Notes: generated by a model from the sequence alone, not told the origin. A DNA stretch of 64,000 bases from Macrocystis pyrifera (GCA_031763025.1 JASSKH010000025.1:1054001-1118000); one strand, 5' to 3'. Numbered from the stretch's first letter, positions 45,758-57,898 are shown. Made by a program: numbers and translations.

Positions 45758-46510
45758 ATGGAGGGCGTGGCGTCCAACAACACCCAGGCGGTCATCAAGA
45801 ACTGCCCCGTCTTTGCCGGCAGGAACAAGGAGTCGTTTCAAGAATACAAGAGCAAGCTGCGCGTCTGCCTGTCTCTCTACAGCAAGGCCGTATTCGAAGT
45901 GTTTCAAGGCAAGGCCCAGCCATCACCTACTCTGGGCAGCACCGACACCGCGACGCTTAATGCTGTCGCTGAGCACAAATGGCTACAGGCGAACCAAGAT
46001 CTCTGGAGTGTTCTACTTCTCACCACATCTGGCTCCGCCAACAACACCGTCAAGAAGTTCGAGGGGAAGCGGCCAGAAGATGGAGCGGGGCATGGACAGC
46101 TGGCGTGGAAGGCTCTGACTGAGAAGTACAACGGCCACACTAAGGAGGCCAGAAGGGCGTGCCACGAGAAACTCGTCAACACGAAGATGGAACCCGGCCA
46201 GGATCCGGACGACTTCTTTTGCGTTCTGGACGAATGCCGTGACCTCCTCGAGGAAATGGGACAGACAGTACACGACGAGAGGTACGAGGACATCATTCTC
46301 CAAGCCGTTCCGCCCGAATACGAGAGGGTACGAACCGCCAGCTACGAGAGGCGAAACTTTGGACTGGACGACATTCGGCACATGGTACACACTATGTACG
46401 TCGACAACCTTTCGCGCTCTGTCAACGCTAAGCCGATCGCAGGCCGCGGCATTGCCATGCAGGTGGTGGGGCACACCAGCAGTGACGTGCAGTGCAACTA
46501 CTGCAAATGA
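45758..46510 (+). CDS. gag: Copia gag, cut short in the zinc knuckle
   Basis: 250 residues from an ATG in good context (GCCATGG). The body is a copia-type gag (UBN2-like): a helix-rich N-terminal half, then LAWKALTEKYNGHTKEA and KMEPGQDPDDFFCVLDECRD. Gag forms the particle shell that packages the element RNA. The frame ends at TGA (46508-46510), just after CNYCK, the first half of the CCHC zinc knuckle. The remaining residues of the knuckle (FGRVTQDC) follow in the same frame beyond the stop, so this stop is a mutation and not the natural gag end. Confidence 0.85.
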   Translation: MEGVASNNTQAVIKNCPVFAGRNKESFQEYKSKLRVCLSLYSKAVFEVFQGKAQPSPTLGSTDTATLNAVAEHKWLQANQDLWSVLLLTTSGSANNTVKKFEGKRPEDGAGHGQLAWKALTEKYNGHTKEARRACHEKLVNTKMEPGQDPDDFFCVLDECRDLLEEMGQTVHDERYEDIILQAVPPEYERVRTASYERRNFGLDDIRHMVHTMYVDNLSRSVNAKPIAGRGIAMQVVGHTSSDVQCNYCK

Positions 46511-46795
46511 TTCGGACGCGTAACGCAGGACTGCGCCATCTTGAAGAAGGACCACCGGCGTGGGCCCAATCCGGGGGGTTAGCAACATCAGCGAAAACAG
46601 CACTTTCCTCGCCACGGAAAAGCAGGATCAGGAGACGCGAGGAGAGGGGGAGATATAAATCAGTGGTGCTCCTTCCATAAGAGCACTACGCATAGCGATG
46701 CGGACTGCCGCACCCAGCATGGTGTCGGCAGTGCAAACGCCGGTAACGCCAACTATGCCGCTGACTACATCGACCACCAGATCTCGTTCACCGCA

Positions 46796-47377
46796 GTGGA
46801 AGCGCCGACGGAGGAGGAAGCATTTTGGCCATTCGGTCCCACGGATGAACCAGTCCACACCAGTGGGCTGTTCGGATCTTTCGGCGGCGTCAGCGGAGAA
46901 GAGGCTGGTGAGTCGCTCTTCATGGTCGAGGAAGAACCGGCCCATCAACTGGGATTCCGAGAGCACATCGTCGGGGGTTTGACGGCCGTGACCCGTGCTC
47001 TAGTGATGGTGGCTATTCTCCACTATCTGTGGCTCTCGTTTGGCAACTCCCTTTATGCCCGAATGGTCAAGAACACCTATGGACAGCCCGAAGTCTTTGG
47101 GGGCGTCACCAGTACGGAAGATGGGTCGGCACTCACGATCGGTCCCACCGCGAGGCCGCGGACAGGGTGCAGCAACGACTCCGTAAATGTGCTGGTGGAC
47201 AGTGGCGTGTCAGGACATTATTTCGACGACGCCATCATCCCCGGATTTCGGGACAGACTGGAAGAGTACAAGGTGTTGGACGTGCCACGAAAAATCTCAA
47301 CCGCCGGGGGGGGGGAATTGAATGGCACTGCGCAGGGAGTGCTCCGGGGCCACGTCATCGACGAGTGCGACGGTTAA
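46796..47377 (+). pseudogene. pol: Copia protease region
   Basis: Open frame of 193 residues. VLVDSGVSGHYFDDAIIPGF (about 132-151) contains the DSG active site of a retroviral-type aspartic protease with the following hydrophobic context normal for copia. It is in the same phase as gag but separated by stops. It ends at TAA (47375-47377) before the integrase. The first ATG is arbitrary because the part was once internal to a polyprotein. Confidence 0.8.
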
Positions 47378-47387
47378 TTGAACTTTC

Positions 47388-48312
47388 GTGTCTCATTGGC
47401 CTGGCCTAGGACGTAACCTGTTCTCTGTCAAGCAAGCTGCGCGTAACGGTGTGGTGTCTATCTTTGACATGACCAACCCAAGGCTGGAAACCCACAACCA
47501 CAATTTCCGCTCCAAGAGCTGGGGCACGAGCTTTATTCTTTCTCGCTGGATCTCGCCGGCGGTGGCAACGGGCCGGAGCTGGCAATGCAGGCTGCGGCAA
47601 ACGCCAACCTGTGGCATCGGCGACTAGGACACCTCAACCGCAAGAGCTTACAGCTTCTGAAAAACCTTGATGACAACGGGGTGGGCCTGTGCCAGACTGC
47701 GATGTGTGCGCCGTGGGCAAGAGTCACCAGCTGGCTCATCCCAAGACCGCCGACCACAAGGTTAAACTCCCTTTCCAACTCGTTTTCGCAGACCTGATGG
47801 GACCTTTAACCCCAGAGGCCCTCGGGGGCTACAAGTACATCACAAAGATTTCCGACGAGTACACCAAGTGGACGGAGACTTATTTGCTGAAGTCCAAGCA
47901 CGACGCTCTCAGCTCATTTCAGGTATTCGTACAATCTGTGGTGATTCCAAGTGGTTTCCGCGTCGAGCGGTTGAGGGTGGATAAAGGAGGAGAATTCATC
48001 AGCAAGGAGTTCCAAGACTACTGTCTTCTGACGGGGGGTGTTGCTCGAGTACGCCAGCACCAATACGCCGCAGCAAATTGGCATGTCCGAACGCGTTGGA
48101 AGAACTCTTGCAGCTATGGTGCGGTGTATGCTTGCCGACAGCGGACTGCCAAAGCTTCTGTGGGGAGAGTTGATGTTCACGGCGGCGTTTCTGGGCAACA
48201 GGGCGCCGCACTCTGCGATCGGCATGCAGTCTCCGTACAAAATGCTACACGGAACGGAGCCGGATCTGAGTCTTCTTCGAGTCATCGGTGCCCGGGCTTT
48301 CGTGCATATTGA
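47388..48312 (+). pseudogene. pol: Copia integrase, N-terminal and core, frame-shifted
   Basis: Three successive frames cover one integrase. 47388-47530 gives GLGRNLFSVKQAARNGVVSI. About 47600-47690 gives NLWHRRLGHLNRKSLQLL, with the two histidines of the HHCC zinc site. 47689-48040 gives CDVCAVGKSHQ (the two cysteines) and then the core with DLMGP and RVDKGGEF, the two catalytic aspartates. The catalytic glutamate lies in the next frame (QIGMSERVGRTL, about 48076). The integrase would insert the element cDNA into host DNA. Frame changes near 47530-47600, 47690 and 48040 make it non-functional. Confidence 0.85.
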
Positions 48313-49620
48313 GACCTATTCCAAAAAGCTTGAACTCAAGGCGGTGGAAGGACGATTGGTTGGGTACAGCAACAACAGCAAGAGCTATCGAGTGTACAAT
48401 CCTGCCACCCGGCGCATTATGGAGAGCCGGAACGTCATCTTCATCGAGACACCATCGCGCCTATTCCCGCCACCGTTGGAAGAAACTTCGCAGCAGATTA
48501 ATCCGCCAAGCAACGGCATGGACGACCACAACTACATCACAGACGACGACTTTCTGCGCGATCTTCGCTATTACACTTCCGTGTTGGAACCGCTTCCCGG
48601 TGCTTCTGCTGACCACATCGCCGTGGGCGGGCTCTCAGACAATCCACCGGTGGCTGAACTCTTGGAGCGGATCAGCGAGATCACTAGGAGGGACACACTG
48701 GACGGAGGAGCTGCAGGATCACCGCAAGAAGGGGCGATGCCCGGGGGGGAGCCTATGGACGGAGTTTCGCAGGAGGTTGTTCTTGAACCACAGGAGCAAG
48801 CGATGTCACCCGCGGGAGCGTCCCTGGAAACACCACTGGCTGGATCACAGCCGCTTCAACAGCGGGGACATTCGCGCCAAGAAGCGACTCCTGCGGTTAC
48901 GCGTGCCGGCACTGCAGCACAATCGTTTGCGAGGCGTAACACTCACAACCGTTCAGATTCTGCTCACCTAGCGGCGATCGCCACCGGGCCCGCGCTGTCT
49001 GAGCTCCGAGGGCTGAGGCTCTATACCAAGGAAAGCCTGCCGGATATCGCGCATGAGACGTACGGAGCAGACTCTGCCGTTGAATACGCCTACGCCGCGA
49101 CAACCATTCAAAGCTGTTCGGCCGGGGAGAATGCGGAAATAACTCCTGACACCTTTAAAGAGGCCATGACTCTACCGGCTAAAGCACAGTGGAAAGCGGC
49201 CTCGGACAAGGAAATGGCAAGCCTGAAAAAGAACAATGTCTACACCCTCCTGCCGGCGACCTCTGTCCCCGCGGGACACAAGATTATCGGCAGTAGATGG
49301 GTTTACAAGGTCAAGGCGGACAACTCACACAAGGGACGCGTTGTTGTACTAGGATGGGGGCAATTACTGGGCATTGATTGCGGCAGCACGTTTGCCCCCG
49401 TCTGCAGGCTCCAGAGCATCCGCATGGTGCTGGCAATAGCGGCGGAGTACAATCTGGAGTGTTGGCAGCTAGACTACAACACCGCGTTTCTGAACGCCGA
49501 TGTCACAGAGGAAGTGTACGTCAAGATGGGACCCGGATACGAGCAATTCGACGAAAACGGAGTCCCACTGGTAATGAGGCTGTTGAAAAGCCTATACGGT
49601 CTCCGCCAGAGCCCGACTAA
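48038..49620 (+). pseudogene. pol: Copia integrase C-terminus and first half of reverse transcriptase
   Basis: A 531-residue open frame. It begins inside the integrase core and includes SAIGMQSPYKMLHGTEPDLS and the GKR-type linker region. A low-complexity Ser/Gln/Gly-rich spacer (about residues 210-320) follows, and then the reverse transcriptase start: WKAASDKEMASLKKNNVYTL, GSRWVYKVKAD, FAPVCRLQSIRMVLAIAA, CWQLDYNTAFLNADV (first catalytic aspartate) and LKSLYGLRQSPT. The frame is broken at 49621 by the inserted MITE, whose first bases add a false stop. Confidence 0.88.
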
Positions 49621-50375
49621 GGGCCACTCCTAACGAACAAAAAAAATCACGATTCGTGATATTTTTGTCGTGAATCGTGATTTTTTGTCGTGAATCACGA
49701 CAAAAAAAATCACGATTCATGACACCAATTTTTTTAGCTTTTCCCTAAAAAAAAACAAAATCACGATTCGTGACATTTGTCGTGTCTCAAAATACGCCTG
49801 ATCAAGGCACTACGCAACCCACGTGCACCAACGGTATCCGATGGTCGGCATAGGGGCATGGCAGACTCTGCTTCGTACGCCGCTTGTGGACAACGGGCGG
49901 CTGCCCAAAGATACCGCTGGGCGCGGGCTAACGAGGAGGTTGTGGCCTCGAAATTTCCAGGAGGAGGAGCCACTGCTGGAAGACAAAAGCGAAAATGACC
50001 TGGGGATGTCACAGGCCAGGCGGGGCAGACGGCCTGCGAGATGGAATCTCGCGAAACGAGCTTGGCCGACGGCCGGTGAAGTTGGAATCTCGCAGGCTGG
50101 GTCAGGCTTCGGCCCGCGATTCGAGTATGTCACGGGCTGGGCCAGGTGCGGACGGCCCAGCCCGGCCTGGCCGTGCCCCACTCTCGAGAGTTTGCTCCAC
50201 ACCCCAAAAAACGTTGGGTTTGAAATATCAGAACTTTAATAACTATTTGAAAATATCACGAAACGCGACGTTTTTCGGCTTTTTTCGTTAGAACTGAAAT
50301 GTCACGGATCGTGATCTTTTGGCATGCCTAAAAATTACGAATCGTGATTTTTTTTCGGTTCGTTAGGAATGGCCC
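49621..50375. mobile_element. 755-bp PIF/Harbinger-type MITE in the copia reverse transcriptase
   Basis: Terminal inverted repeats GGGCCACTCCTAACGAAC and GGGCCATTCCTAACGAAC differ at one position. The target duplication is TAA (49618-49620 and 50376-50378). Subterminal zones are rich in the palindrome-like AATCACGATTCGTGA, five or more copies in both directions. The middle (about 49800-50210) is unique GC-rich DNA with overlapping unrecognised ORFs. Trinucleotide TWA duplication with GGG-type ends is the Harbinger/Tourist signature. The host frame is continuous across the insertion if the MITE and one TAA are ignored (758 bp). Confidence 0.85.
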
Positions 50376-51453
50376 TAACTGGTGGAACACGATCGACAAA
50401 CATCTGGTGGAAATTGGCTTCAGAAGTCTCAAGTCGGACCCGTGCGTCTACACCTACTCGGAGTGCGGTGCCGTTTTTATCCTGACCCTGTATGTCGACG
50501 ACGTTCTCTAGCTCGGAAAAGACGTCCTGGTGCTGAGGCGGATCAAGCAGAAGCTCATGAGTCGTTTCTCAATGATGGACATGAGAGACGTGTCACTCGT
50601 GCTCGGGATGGGTGTTACCCGTGACCGCGAGAAGGGGACGGTGACCATCACCTAGGAGAAATATACCAAGTCCCTGCTGGAGCGGTACGGTATGGCAAGC
50701 TGCAATTCAACGTACACGCCTGGTGTGGGAAAAGAGCTGTCGCTGGACCAGCCGGAGGAGAGGCTTCAAAGTAAGGAGGAGAAACAGCGTTTCCAGGCCA
50801 TCACGGGCAGCGTCATGTACCTTGGGCAGGTGACTCGTTACGACATCTTATACGCCGTCAATCAACTGGCAAGGGCGATGTCTAAACCGTCCAAAGCTCA
50901 CATGGCGGCAGTCAAACATCTACTTCGCTACCTGGCTGGAACGGTGGATTTCGCCATCACGTACAAGCAAGGTGGCTTTAAGTTGACTGCATTCTCCGAT
51001 GCAAACTGGGGCAACAACCCGGATAACGGCAAGTCGATGTCCTCGTATATTGTCTTCCTTGCGAACGCCCCGGTTAGCTTCAAGGTGGGACTGCAGGGGC
51101 TGACAGCGCAATCCACTATAGAGGCAGAACTCGTGGCCGCAGCGCTAGCGATGAAGGAAGCGGTGTTCTGCTCTAACATGATGAAGGAACTGAGATTCGG
51201 CACGCGCTTCGACAGCGTACCATTATATATCGACAACACCTCGGCTCTGCACGTCGCCGGAAATCGGACCTACAGTTCGCGAGTTAAGCACGTGGCTCTA
51301 CGGTACTTCTTCATCCAGGAACTAGTCAAGGAGGGCAGAATCACCGTGAAATATGTGAAAACAGAGGACCAGCTTGCTGACATTGGCACGAAGCACCTCA
51401 GTAAGCAAAGGCAGCGCTACCTCCTCAAGTTGATCAGCGAATTCAGGGCCTGA
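50376..51453 (+). pseudogene. pol: Copia reverse transcriptase second half and RNase H
   Basis: Continues directly from the part before the MITE (NWWNTIDKHLVEIGFRSL). Next comes TLYVDDVL with the catalytic YVDD box, followed at once by an in-frame TAG (50509-50511). A second TAG lies at 50653-50655. From 50692 the frame is open for 253 residues: ITGSVMYLGQVTRYDILYAV, then RNase H with FSDANWG, STIEAELVA, LYIDNTSALHV and QLADIGTK carrying the four acidic residues. It ends 314 bp before the 3' LTR, as expected for copia. Confidence 0.9.
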
Positions 51454-51766
51454 AAATGAGAAGTTCAGACGATCAAACCGTAGGGGTTCCTTTTTTGCTG
51501 GTTGTCTTTACTTGCTACTTTCGCGGGAATGGGGGAGTTACACTACACAAGCTTTATGGTTTTGTATGCATTATCAGTGTTCTAGTAAAGAAGTAGCGTT
51601 GCTTCCAACAAGTGCTGGTGATCGTTAGCCATGATCGGCGCTTTAGTATTGTTTCTATCGCTTCCAACAAGTGCTGGTGATCGTTGGTCATGATCAGGAC
51701 TTTAGTCATGTTCTATCGCCCTGGGACATTCATCGTTTATGCATTGCGACTTGCATTGAGGGGGAG
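51454..51766 (+). promoter_or_regulatory. Copia 3' untranslated region and polypurine tract
   Basis: Contains a near-identical ~58-bp direct repeat (GCTTCCAACAAGTGCTGGTG at about 51601 and 51661). The purine run GAGGGGGAG (51758-51766) touches the 3' LTR and would prime plus-strand synthesis. Confidence 0.8.
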
Positions 51767-52172
51767 TGTTAAGAAATAGGCCGTATGTACGTAGCCTATT
51801 GAGTCAATGCTTCGTAAGTTGCGGTTCAACTAATTACACCGCATTATGAGTAACGGGATATTTAGATGGCCTTTCAGCAGTTCTTGTAGTCGACGAGTTG
51901 CAGCGACAAGCCGCCGATAGACGTTGCTGTAAGAGGCCATCAAGTCTGAGGAACTGGAGTGTTCGCACACCCCCCACGTTCACTCGTCAAACCGCATCTG
52001 AACTTACCACGGTTCATCGTCCTAAGCCTTTATTGCCCTCAAGCGGCCTTTTTCAAGAGTCATCCATTCTTCACATCCTGGACACACAGCGTGTCTGCTC
52101 GGTCAGTTTAACGACTGACAGCGCCAACCTTTGCAGCCTACTATGCAGGAGTATCATCGAATATTCTTAGCA
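51767..52172 (+). repeat. 3' LTR of copia element
   Basis: 406 bp, 98% identical to the 5' LTR. Followed by the GAAG target duplication. Confidence 0.95.
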
Positions 52173-52176
52173 GAAG

Positions 52177-52274
52177 GCACTTCCTCGAACTCCCAAACAA
52201 CGGGTGAGCCGGCCTCAGAGATCTAACGAACGCAGGTCCTTTTTACGGTCTGAGAGCTGTACCCTGCTGTAACA
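52177..52274 (+). repeat. 5' LTR of outer element, second part
   Basis: GCACTTCCTCGAACTCCC through ACCCTGCTGTAACA matches 59764-59860 with three substitutions. It completes the LTR split by the copia element. Confidence 0.85.
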
Positions 52275-54280
52275 TGATGAACCCAGGCTGATCGAAGTGC
52301 ATTGCAGGAGATCGGAGTGTTCGCAAAACGTGTGCAAGAGATCGGAGCGATTGCAAACTTGTGAAATAATGTCATCGTGTTCCCCGTATAAATCCCACGT
52401 TTGATCTTACATAATACTTCATTGCATACCAGGCACTTGGTATATTCATACATCCACATGTTTTCGTTGTTGCCTGCCTTGTATGATGGTGATACGTGCA
52501 GTATGCTGTTATGTATTCACGCTGCCAATGGTGCTCTGCTTGTTTGTTTCGTGAGGCTTTGAAGATACTTATCTGGTCAATGCATGCAGGCATACTCGTT
52601 GCTCGTGCTCCGTTTGCGTGTTGCTCGTGCTCGTCTGTTCGCTCGTTGTTCATGATTGCACACTCATGCATGTTCGTTAATAAATGACTGCATGCTATTG
52701 ACCACATATTGTCTTCAAAACCGAATGCAATCGACGGGTATCGATACAAGCCAAAGGTGCCGTACGTACTAATGCACGCATGCTCTCGTGTACCGTTTGC
52801 CTGGTTAGGTGATACCGGAAACTAACAACGTTGAGCCTTACGCCGTTTGGGCGTGCGTAACCCTATAGAACCATGAACCCCTGGACAACACCGTGCATTG
52901 TCGGCTGGCAAACATAGAACTTTCAAGAAAACCACGGATATTTTTGGTGACTAGTATTCTTGCCGCGATGCTTGTAGACTACATCAGTAGTAATAGACCA
53001 ATCGTCGTATTATGCACACCAAATGGAAAGTCCGATGCACGTTTGACCCTCTTCGGTGTCTCCGGTCGTGACATTTTCTGTGCTGTATACCAACCGAGCG
53101 TTGCGCTCGAGTATCAGGTACAACACCTGGAGGACTGAAAGCCAAGTACCAGAGGAAAGGACAAAAAAAAACTGGAGCAGCAGATGAAGATCGGCTACGC
53201 AAGCCCTCGGGGGGCACGGGTCACACGGGGTGACATAGTTTCAGCTGGACGATGATGAGCTTGCACACAACGGAGGAAGGTGTGGCTTGCTGTGTCCGGA
53301 GAGTTCGGGCTAGATATATCGATGCAGCCCAACCTGAGTAGTACCAGGCCAACAGGTATGGAGCGGGTGAAACACAACCGTGGTGATCCTTTCTTTTTCT
53401 GATGTCGTATCCACAGTCGAAAATGCTATATTATTCTTGCTGTACGTTTTTCCTCGAGCGAAAAAAAAAAGTCGGGGGAGGTAGGCTGCCGTGTCGCCCT
53501 GATTGACTTAGATTTCAGGTCACGCACCAAAGCTGGAAAACTCGCGCAGCGCATGCCGTAATATGCGGGACCACCAGGGACTTGGATCCAATGAGATACC
53601 GGTAGCAAGCATGACATAGCGCATACCAGTGACGAGCAGCCCGGTGTGTTCGGAAAGGCATGGAATCCGAGTAGTAAATTGATTGATGTGCTGTATTCAT
53701 TTAGACTACCATGGAAAGTCTTGCTGTGGGCTGTCAATATATGTACGACTCAATTAGGCAGCCCAACCTGATCAACCGTCAGTATTTTCGTGGTCACATA
53801 TCACATGTACTGGTGTGGTTAAAAAATGCCTCGCTGCTGGTATCGAAAAAGCAGTAGTAGGGAGTACTTTTGAATATGATTGCGGGATGAGCGCCTCCCA
53901 TAGATGGTTCTAAGTGAAGCTGGACGTAGTTACTGATGAGCCTACCATGCCACGACAACTTGTCTACCGCCGCCCGGAGCAAAGGCACCTCAACTCGGAA
54001 TTACACAGAAGAGCCGTATCTCCGTCTCTACAATGCTATCAGTAGTCTAAACACTACGCACGACGCTCAAAAAGATGAAAATAATAGTGCTGACGACCTG
54101 CACTGCCGTACACTATTGGTATTAATATCAGTCTTAGTGCATGTAATTTGGAAGAAAATACAGGAAGCATGCTGCTGCTGTACGCTGTACCTGGAGTTTT
54201 TATTTATTTATTTCCCGAACACGGTTGATATATCGATATACGGGGTTGGTGAATACTAAACCACAAGCGTACAGCGGGGG
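52275..54280 (+). other. Outer element internal region, front part
   Basis: No gag or pol motif found. ORFs up to 125 residues are unrecognised. A CAGCCCAACCTGA phrase occurs twice (53326 and 53760). Confidence 0.4.
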
Positions 54281-54575
54281 TGGCTCGCAGTATGCTTTTT
54301 ACACATACGTACATAAAGGTCGTATACAATATACCCATAATACTAAAACTGTACGGCAAGATACCGAAGGGCCCTTTGGCTTGCAGGTGGCTCGCAACAC
54401 GCTTTTTACACATACGTAATATGTCCATACTAAAACTGCTAGATCCCGAGGGACCCTTTGGCTCGCAGTATGCTTTTTGCACAAACGTACATAGAGGACG
54501 TACGTGTGTGCGTGTGTATACAATATATCCGTGATACTAAAATTGTATGGCAAGATCCCGAGGGACCCTTGAGCC
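54281..54575 (+). repeat. Tandem repeat, ~70-110 bp units (three)
   Basis: Units begin GGCTCGCAGTATGCTTTTTA at about 54281, 54389 and 54460. They end with GATCCCGAGGGACCCTTTGG or variants. Confidence 0.75.
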
Positions 54576-54869
54576 TATCTCTCTTCCTATCTTGACGAGT
54601 TATCATGTTGACTCGTTGAAACAGTACCTACACGGCAGTATCTGCTGGATGCACTACACAACACCCGTATGCATATATCTAGGGTGAAGAATCAGCACGG
54701 ACACTATTGCTGGATGTCGACGAGTAGAAGAACGGTTTAATGTGAAGAACACACACATACAACATACTCACACGGGGCATACTTGAAGCTGGATGAACAG
54801 AGTGAAGCTGGGTAGAAGACGTTGGTCTAAAAACTCAAGACAACAACCTGGAGGATGTATATAAATATA

Positions 54870-55155
54870 TGGGTAATACTATTGGTCGTACGGCAAGATC
54901 TCCCTCGATCCTTGCGCCTTACGATAGTTGTCCCTTACTACCGCAGCAAAGCATCAACACCACTGCCTCTCGGCATAAAGTACTGTTGTGAAGCCGTTCT
55001 ATATGGTATTCATACTACTATAAAGAAATTAACTGTTGATGATACTGAAGGTCGTACGGCAAGATCTCCCTCGATCCTGGGCCCTAAAATAGTGTCCCAT
55101 ACTGCCGCAGCAAAGTATCAACACTGCTGCCTCCCGGCATGCAGTGAAACCGGTC
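54870..55155 (+). repeat. Duplicated ~120-bp segment
   Basis: GGTCGTACGGCAAGATCTCC followed by CTCGATCCT and CCGCAGCAAAGYATCAACAC occurs at about 54885 and 55050. Confidence 0.8.
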
Positions 55156-55269
55156 AGCTGTCCAGTACAGCAATCAGGTTTTTATTCGAGTGAAAGCACC
55201 GCATGATAGCTACGTTGATTCTGAGAACTGTACAACGACTCATATGTTCACAACGTAGCTGGTGTTGTG

Positions 55270-55400
55270 GTCTTCTCGTACCCGGTACATTGGCATTTCA
55301 CTTGTTCTATCCGTTACGGTATTCTCGTACCCAGTACGTTGGCAATTAACTTGCTTTACCCGGTATTCACCGGTACGCTGGCATTTCCCTTGCTTTCTTT
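55270..55400 (+). repeat. ~47-bp tandem repeat (three units)
   Basis: TTCTCGTACCCGGTACATTG, then GGCATTTCACTTGTT, repeats with changes at about 55274, 55321 and 55366. Confidence 0.65.
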
Positions 55401-55984
55401 CTTCACTCTTTGCAATGAGTAAAGAGAGAACGGACACTGGGTTGGACTGATGTAAATATAGAACGGTATGGCACACACATTCGTAAGGGAAGTACGTACC
55501 CCTACGACTGACATGCGTGGGGTCTCCATAAATTCTACATCCAGTAGTATTACAAAAAGGTTTTGACATCCGTACGATCGCACATTATTCAGGCTGACTG
55601 CAAAATATGTTGTCTTCATTCATATTCTATAATATACAGCAGTATCTTCAGCATACCGAGCGGTATCACACAGCCTCAGTTTACTCTTGGCAGATACCCG
55701 GTATAATTCTGTCCACTACGGCGAGGCAGTGAGCAATGAGATAATTACTGCTGTGCATGAGCTTCGTACGATACGACTATTAATATTGTGCTTCTCCGCC
55801 CATGGCCAAAGATTTGATTGGAGCATTATTATCTGCTGTAGATTACGTAAATAATGTCCGCACAGAAACACCAAGATTATATTTATTAGGGTTCGACCTT
55901 CCATATACTTATACCCGATCTGGGTCGTGCCCTGAAAGAGTTTCGTTAGTTTTGATATGGTTGGCCTATTCCTTTCATCTAAAG

Positions 55985-56062
55985 GCCCGCGTGGTCTAGT
56001 GTATCGCTTCTGTTTTTAGCGTTGAACCATGGAGCTCGAATCTCAAGATGGATGAGGCGGGT
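55985..56062 (+). tRNA. tRNA-like pseudogene or tRNA-derived SINE head
   Basis: GCCCGCGTGGTCTAGTG resembles a tRNA 5' end with box A. A CGCT...AGCG stem follows with a loop that reads GTT at the anticodon place, and then AGCTCGAATCTC resembles box B. The 3' GGCGGGT pairs with six of seven bases of the 5' GCCCGCG. About nine extra bases lie between the T stem and the acceptor strand, so it is not a working tRNA. Confidence 0.35.
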
Positions 56063-57898
56063 ATTTACGCAATATATACAATAAATAGGTGTGGAATCAA
56101 CTGCTGAGATCGCCTACGAGTGTAGGCGCAACGAAGAACTGTAAGTATTTCCGAAATAAAAACCCAAGGCACATACCACATCGGGGAGGGGAATAAAGAG
56201 CTTGCTGTGTGACACCGGATGTCTACACGTAGGAGGGATAGAGAAAAAAGGGCGAAGATAACAAATGGGATGGAAATCAATGATATATCTGTATCGTACA
56301 TACATAACTACGTACGAAAACAAATATAAGGTACGACATGGTGTGAAAAATCAGCAAACGAATACGAAGAAACACTGCATGGTCGGTGGGCGTAGAGGGG
56401 TTTTAAGATCGGTTTGGTTTGAAGAATACACTGCCACTACTTTCCGGTTGTTAGGTCCAGACCTTGCGTAAGTATCATCTGAAGATTGGGTTGTCGGAGA
56501 ACGAATCTGGCCGGCAGGTAAACGCTGTAACTCCAAGAATGTGGGGTGGTCAAATACATACTACTGTAGTACGCATTTCGTGTGATGTTCTCACACAATA
56601 ACAATAGTAGCTCAAACTCCTGAAATCCCACCCGTGGTCACAGAACAGGCTGTAAAACTAAAATACATCGCGACTGGAGCAAACGAACAAGTAGGAAATA
56701 GTGCCCTACCGGTAGGTGAGAGAAACGGTATCGACGAGCTACCAGGTATTCGATATGGTGTATACCATCCCGTACCAATTGCAAATGAATGACACCATGA
56801 ACGTGTCCATGCTGTTACATTTACACCCCATTAATAGAGCTAAAAACAAAAAGACAAAGAAAGAATAGTCTGTGCATGAACTAGAGCAGCAGAGTGTGAG
56901 CGTGGCATGTACACCCAGCATAGAGCGGGCTAGAACTTTAGAAAATAATATAAACCTTGATGTGAAAACTGGTCTTTGTTACATCGTGCCAACAGGACCC
57001 CGGAGCGTTGGCTCCGATCATGAGTGCTTTGCCTGCAGGAATTGCGACTGCTCTCCCAGAACTGATACATGCATCCTAAGCGGTGGATTCGCGATACACT
57101 ATGCAAACCAAACAGGGCAGAGAAAACCTGGCATTTTCCGATAGTAAAAACCCTCCCCAGGACGCATATACTCATTCGCTGCTTCACTGCTGCTCTCCAG
57201 GCGACTATCTTTGATCGCCACGTTGGCACAATAACAGTGACAGTCGAATAAGAGGCAAGTCGACACAAAACCCCAGCTAAGAAAGTGGTATAGCTGGATA
57301 CAGCCAAACATCTATTAGGAGCGACCAGGCTCCTTAACCCAATATCAGGGGGATACAGACCATCAGTGTTTCGCTATACGTTTTCGTGAGATAATACCTA
57401 GGCTTTGGGATTGTTCACACAGATTCAGTTTATATACAGATACTCGACGTCCCGCGAACAGGAGGTACATGAGAAGGCGTATACCAGGTATCATAACGTT
57501 TGGATACCCACATGTAGGAAGGAACGAGTGCATGTGCAAGTCGCCACACCACGCACAGGTACACATTTGTGAGACGCTAAACCGAGATGGAACGTGACGA
57601 GCTTTGGTATGATCTGCGCAACCTAACAGGATACTATTTGTCGCTCCAAGCATAGTGGTCGAGGGTTGAAGGAACGAATCGACAGGTGTGATTGGAATGC
57701 TAGTAGGTGGTAGGCAGTTTCTGTTCTGGGGGGGTGTTTGTCTCCACCTTGCCGCAACTACTTGCACAAAAAGCCTACGAGGAGTACGATTTGGAAGTGG
57801 GTCTGCGCGAATACCGTTTTATAAGACGCGTGATTGATTTTAGCACGAACAAGTTTCACGAGTGGACAGTGTCCGTGCTGAGGGGGTGGCTAAACGAC
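56063..57898 (+). other. Outer element internal region, middle part
   Basis: Only unrecognised short ORFs, for example 90 residues at 56872-57144 and 134 on the minus strand at 57363-57767. No retrotransposon motif. Confidence 0.35.

Larger units (their letters stand above)
44959..52172 (+). mobile_element. Ty1/copia LTR retrotransposon, degenerate
   Basis: 406-bp LTRs (44959-45364 and 51767-52172) start TGTTAAGAAATAGG and end ATTCTTARCA. A 4-bp duplication, GAAG, flanks the element (44955-44958 and 52173-52176). The order gag, protease, integrase, reverse transcriptase, RNase H identifies copia. The LTRs differ at 8 of 406 positions (2%). The coding region has at least two stops before integrase, three frame changes in integrase, a 755-bp MITE in reverse transcriptase and two stops after it, so it cannot make its own proteins. 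Length without the MITE is about 6.46 kb. Confidence 0.95.

Noticed and set aside
49810-50239. Overlapping 130- and 138-residue ORFs inside the Harbinger-type MITE
   Set aside because: Opposite-strand overlap in GC-rich DNA, no DDE or Myb-like motif.
52893-53138. 81-residue ORF as a possible retroelement gene
   Set aside because: No gag, pol or envelope-like motif; length is within chance.
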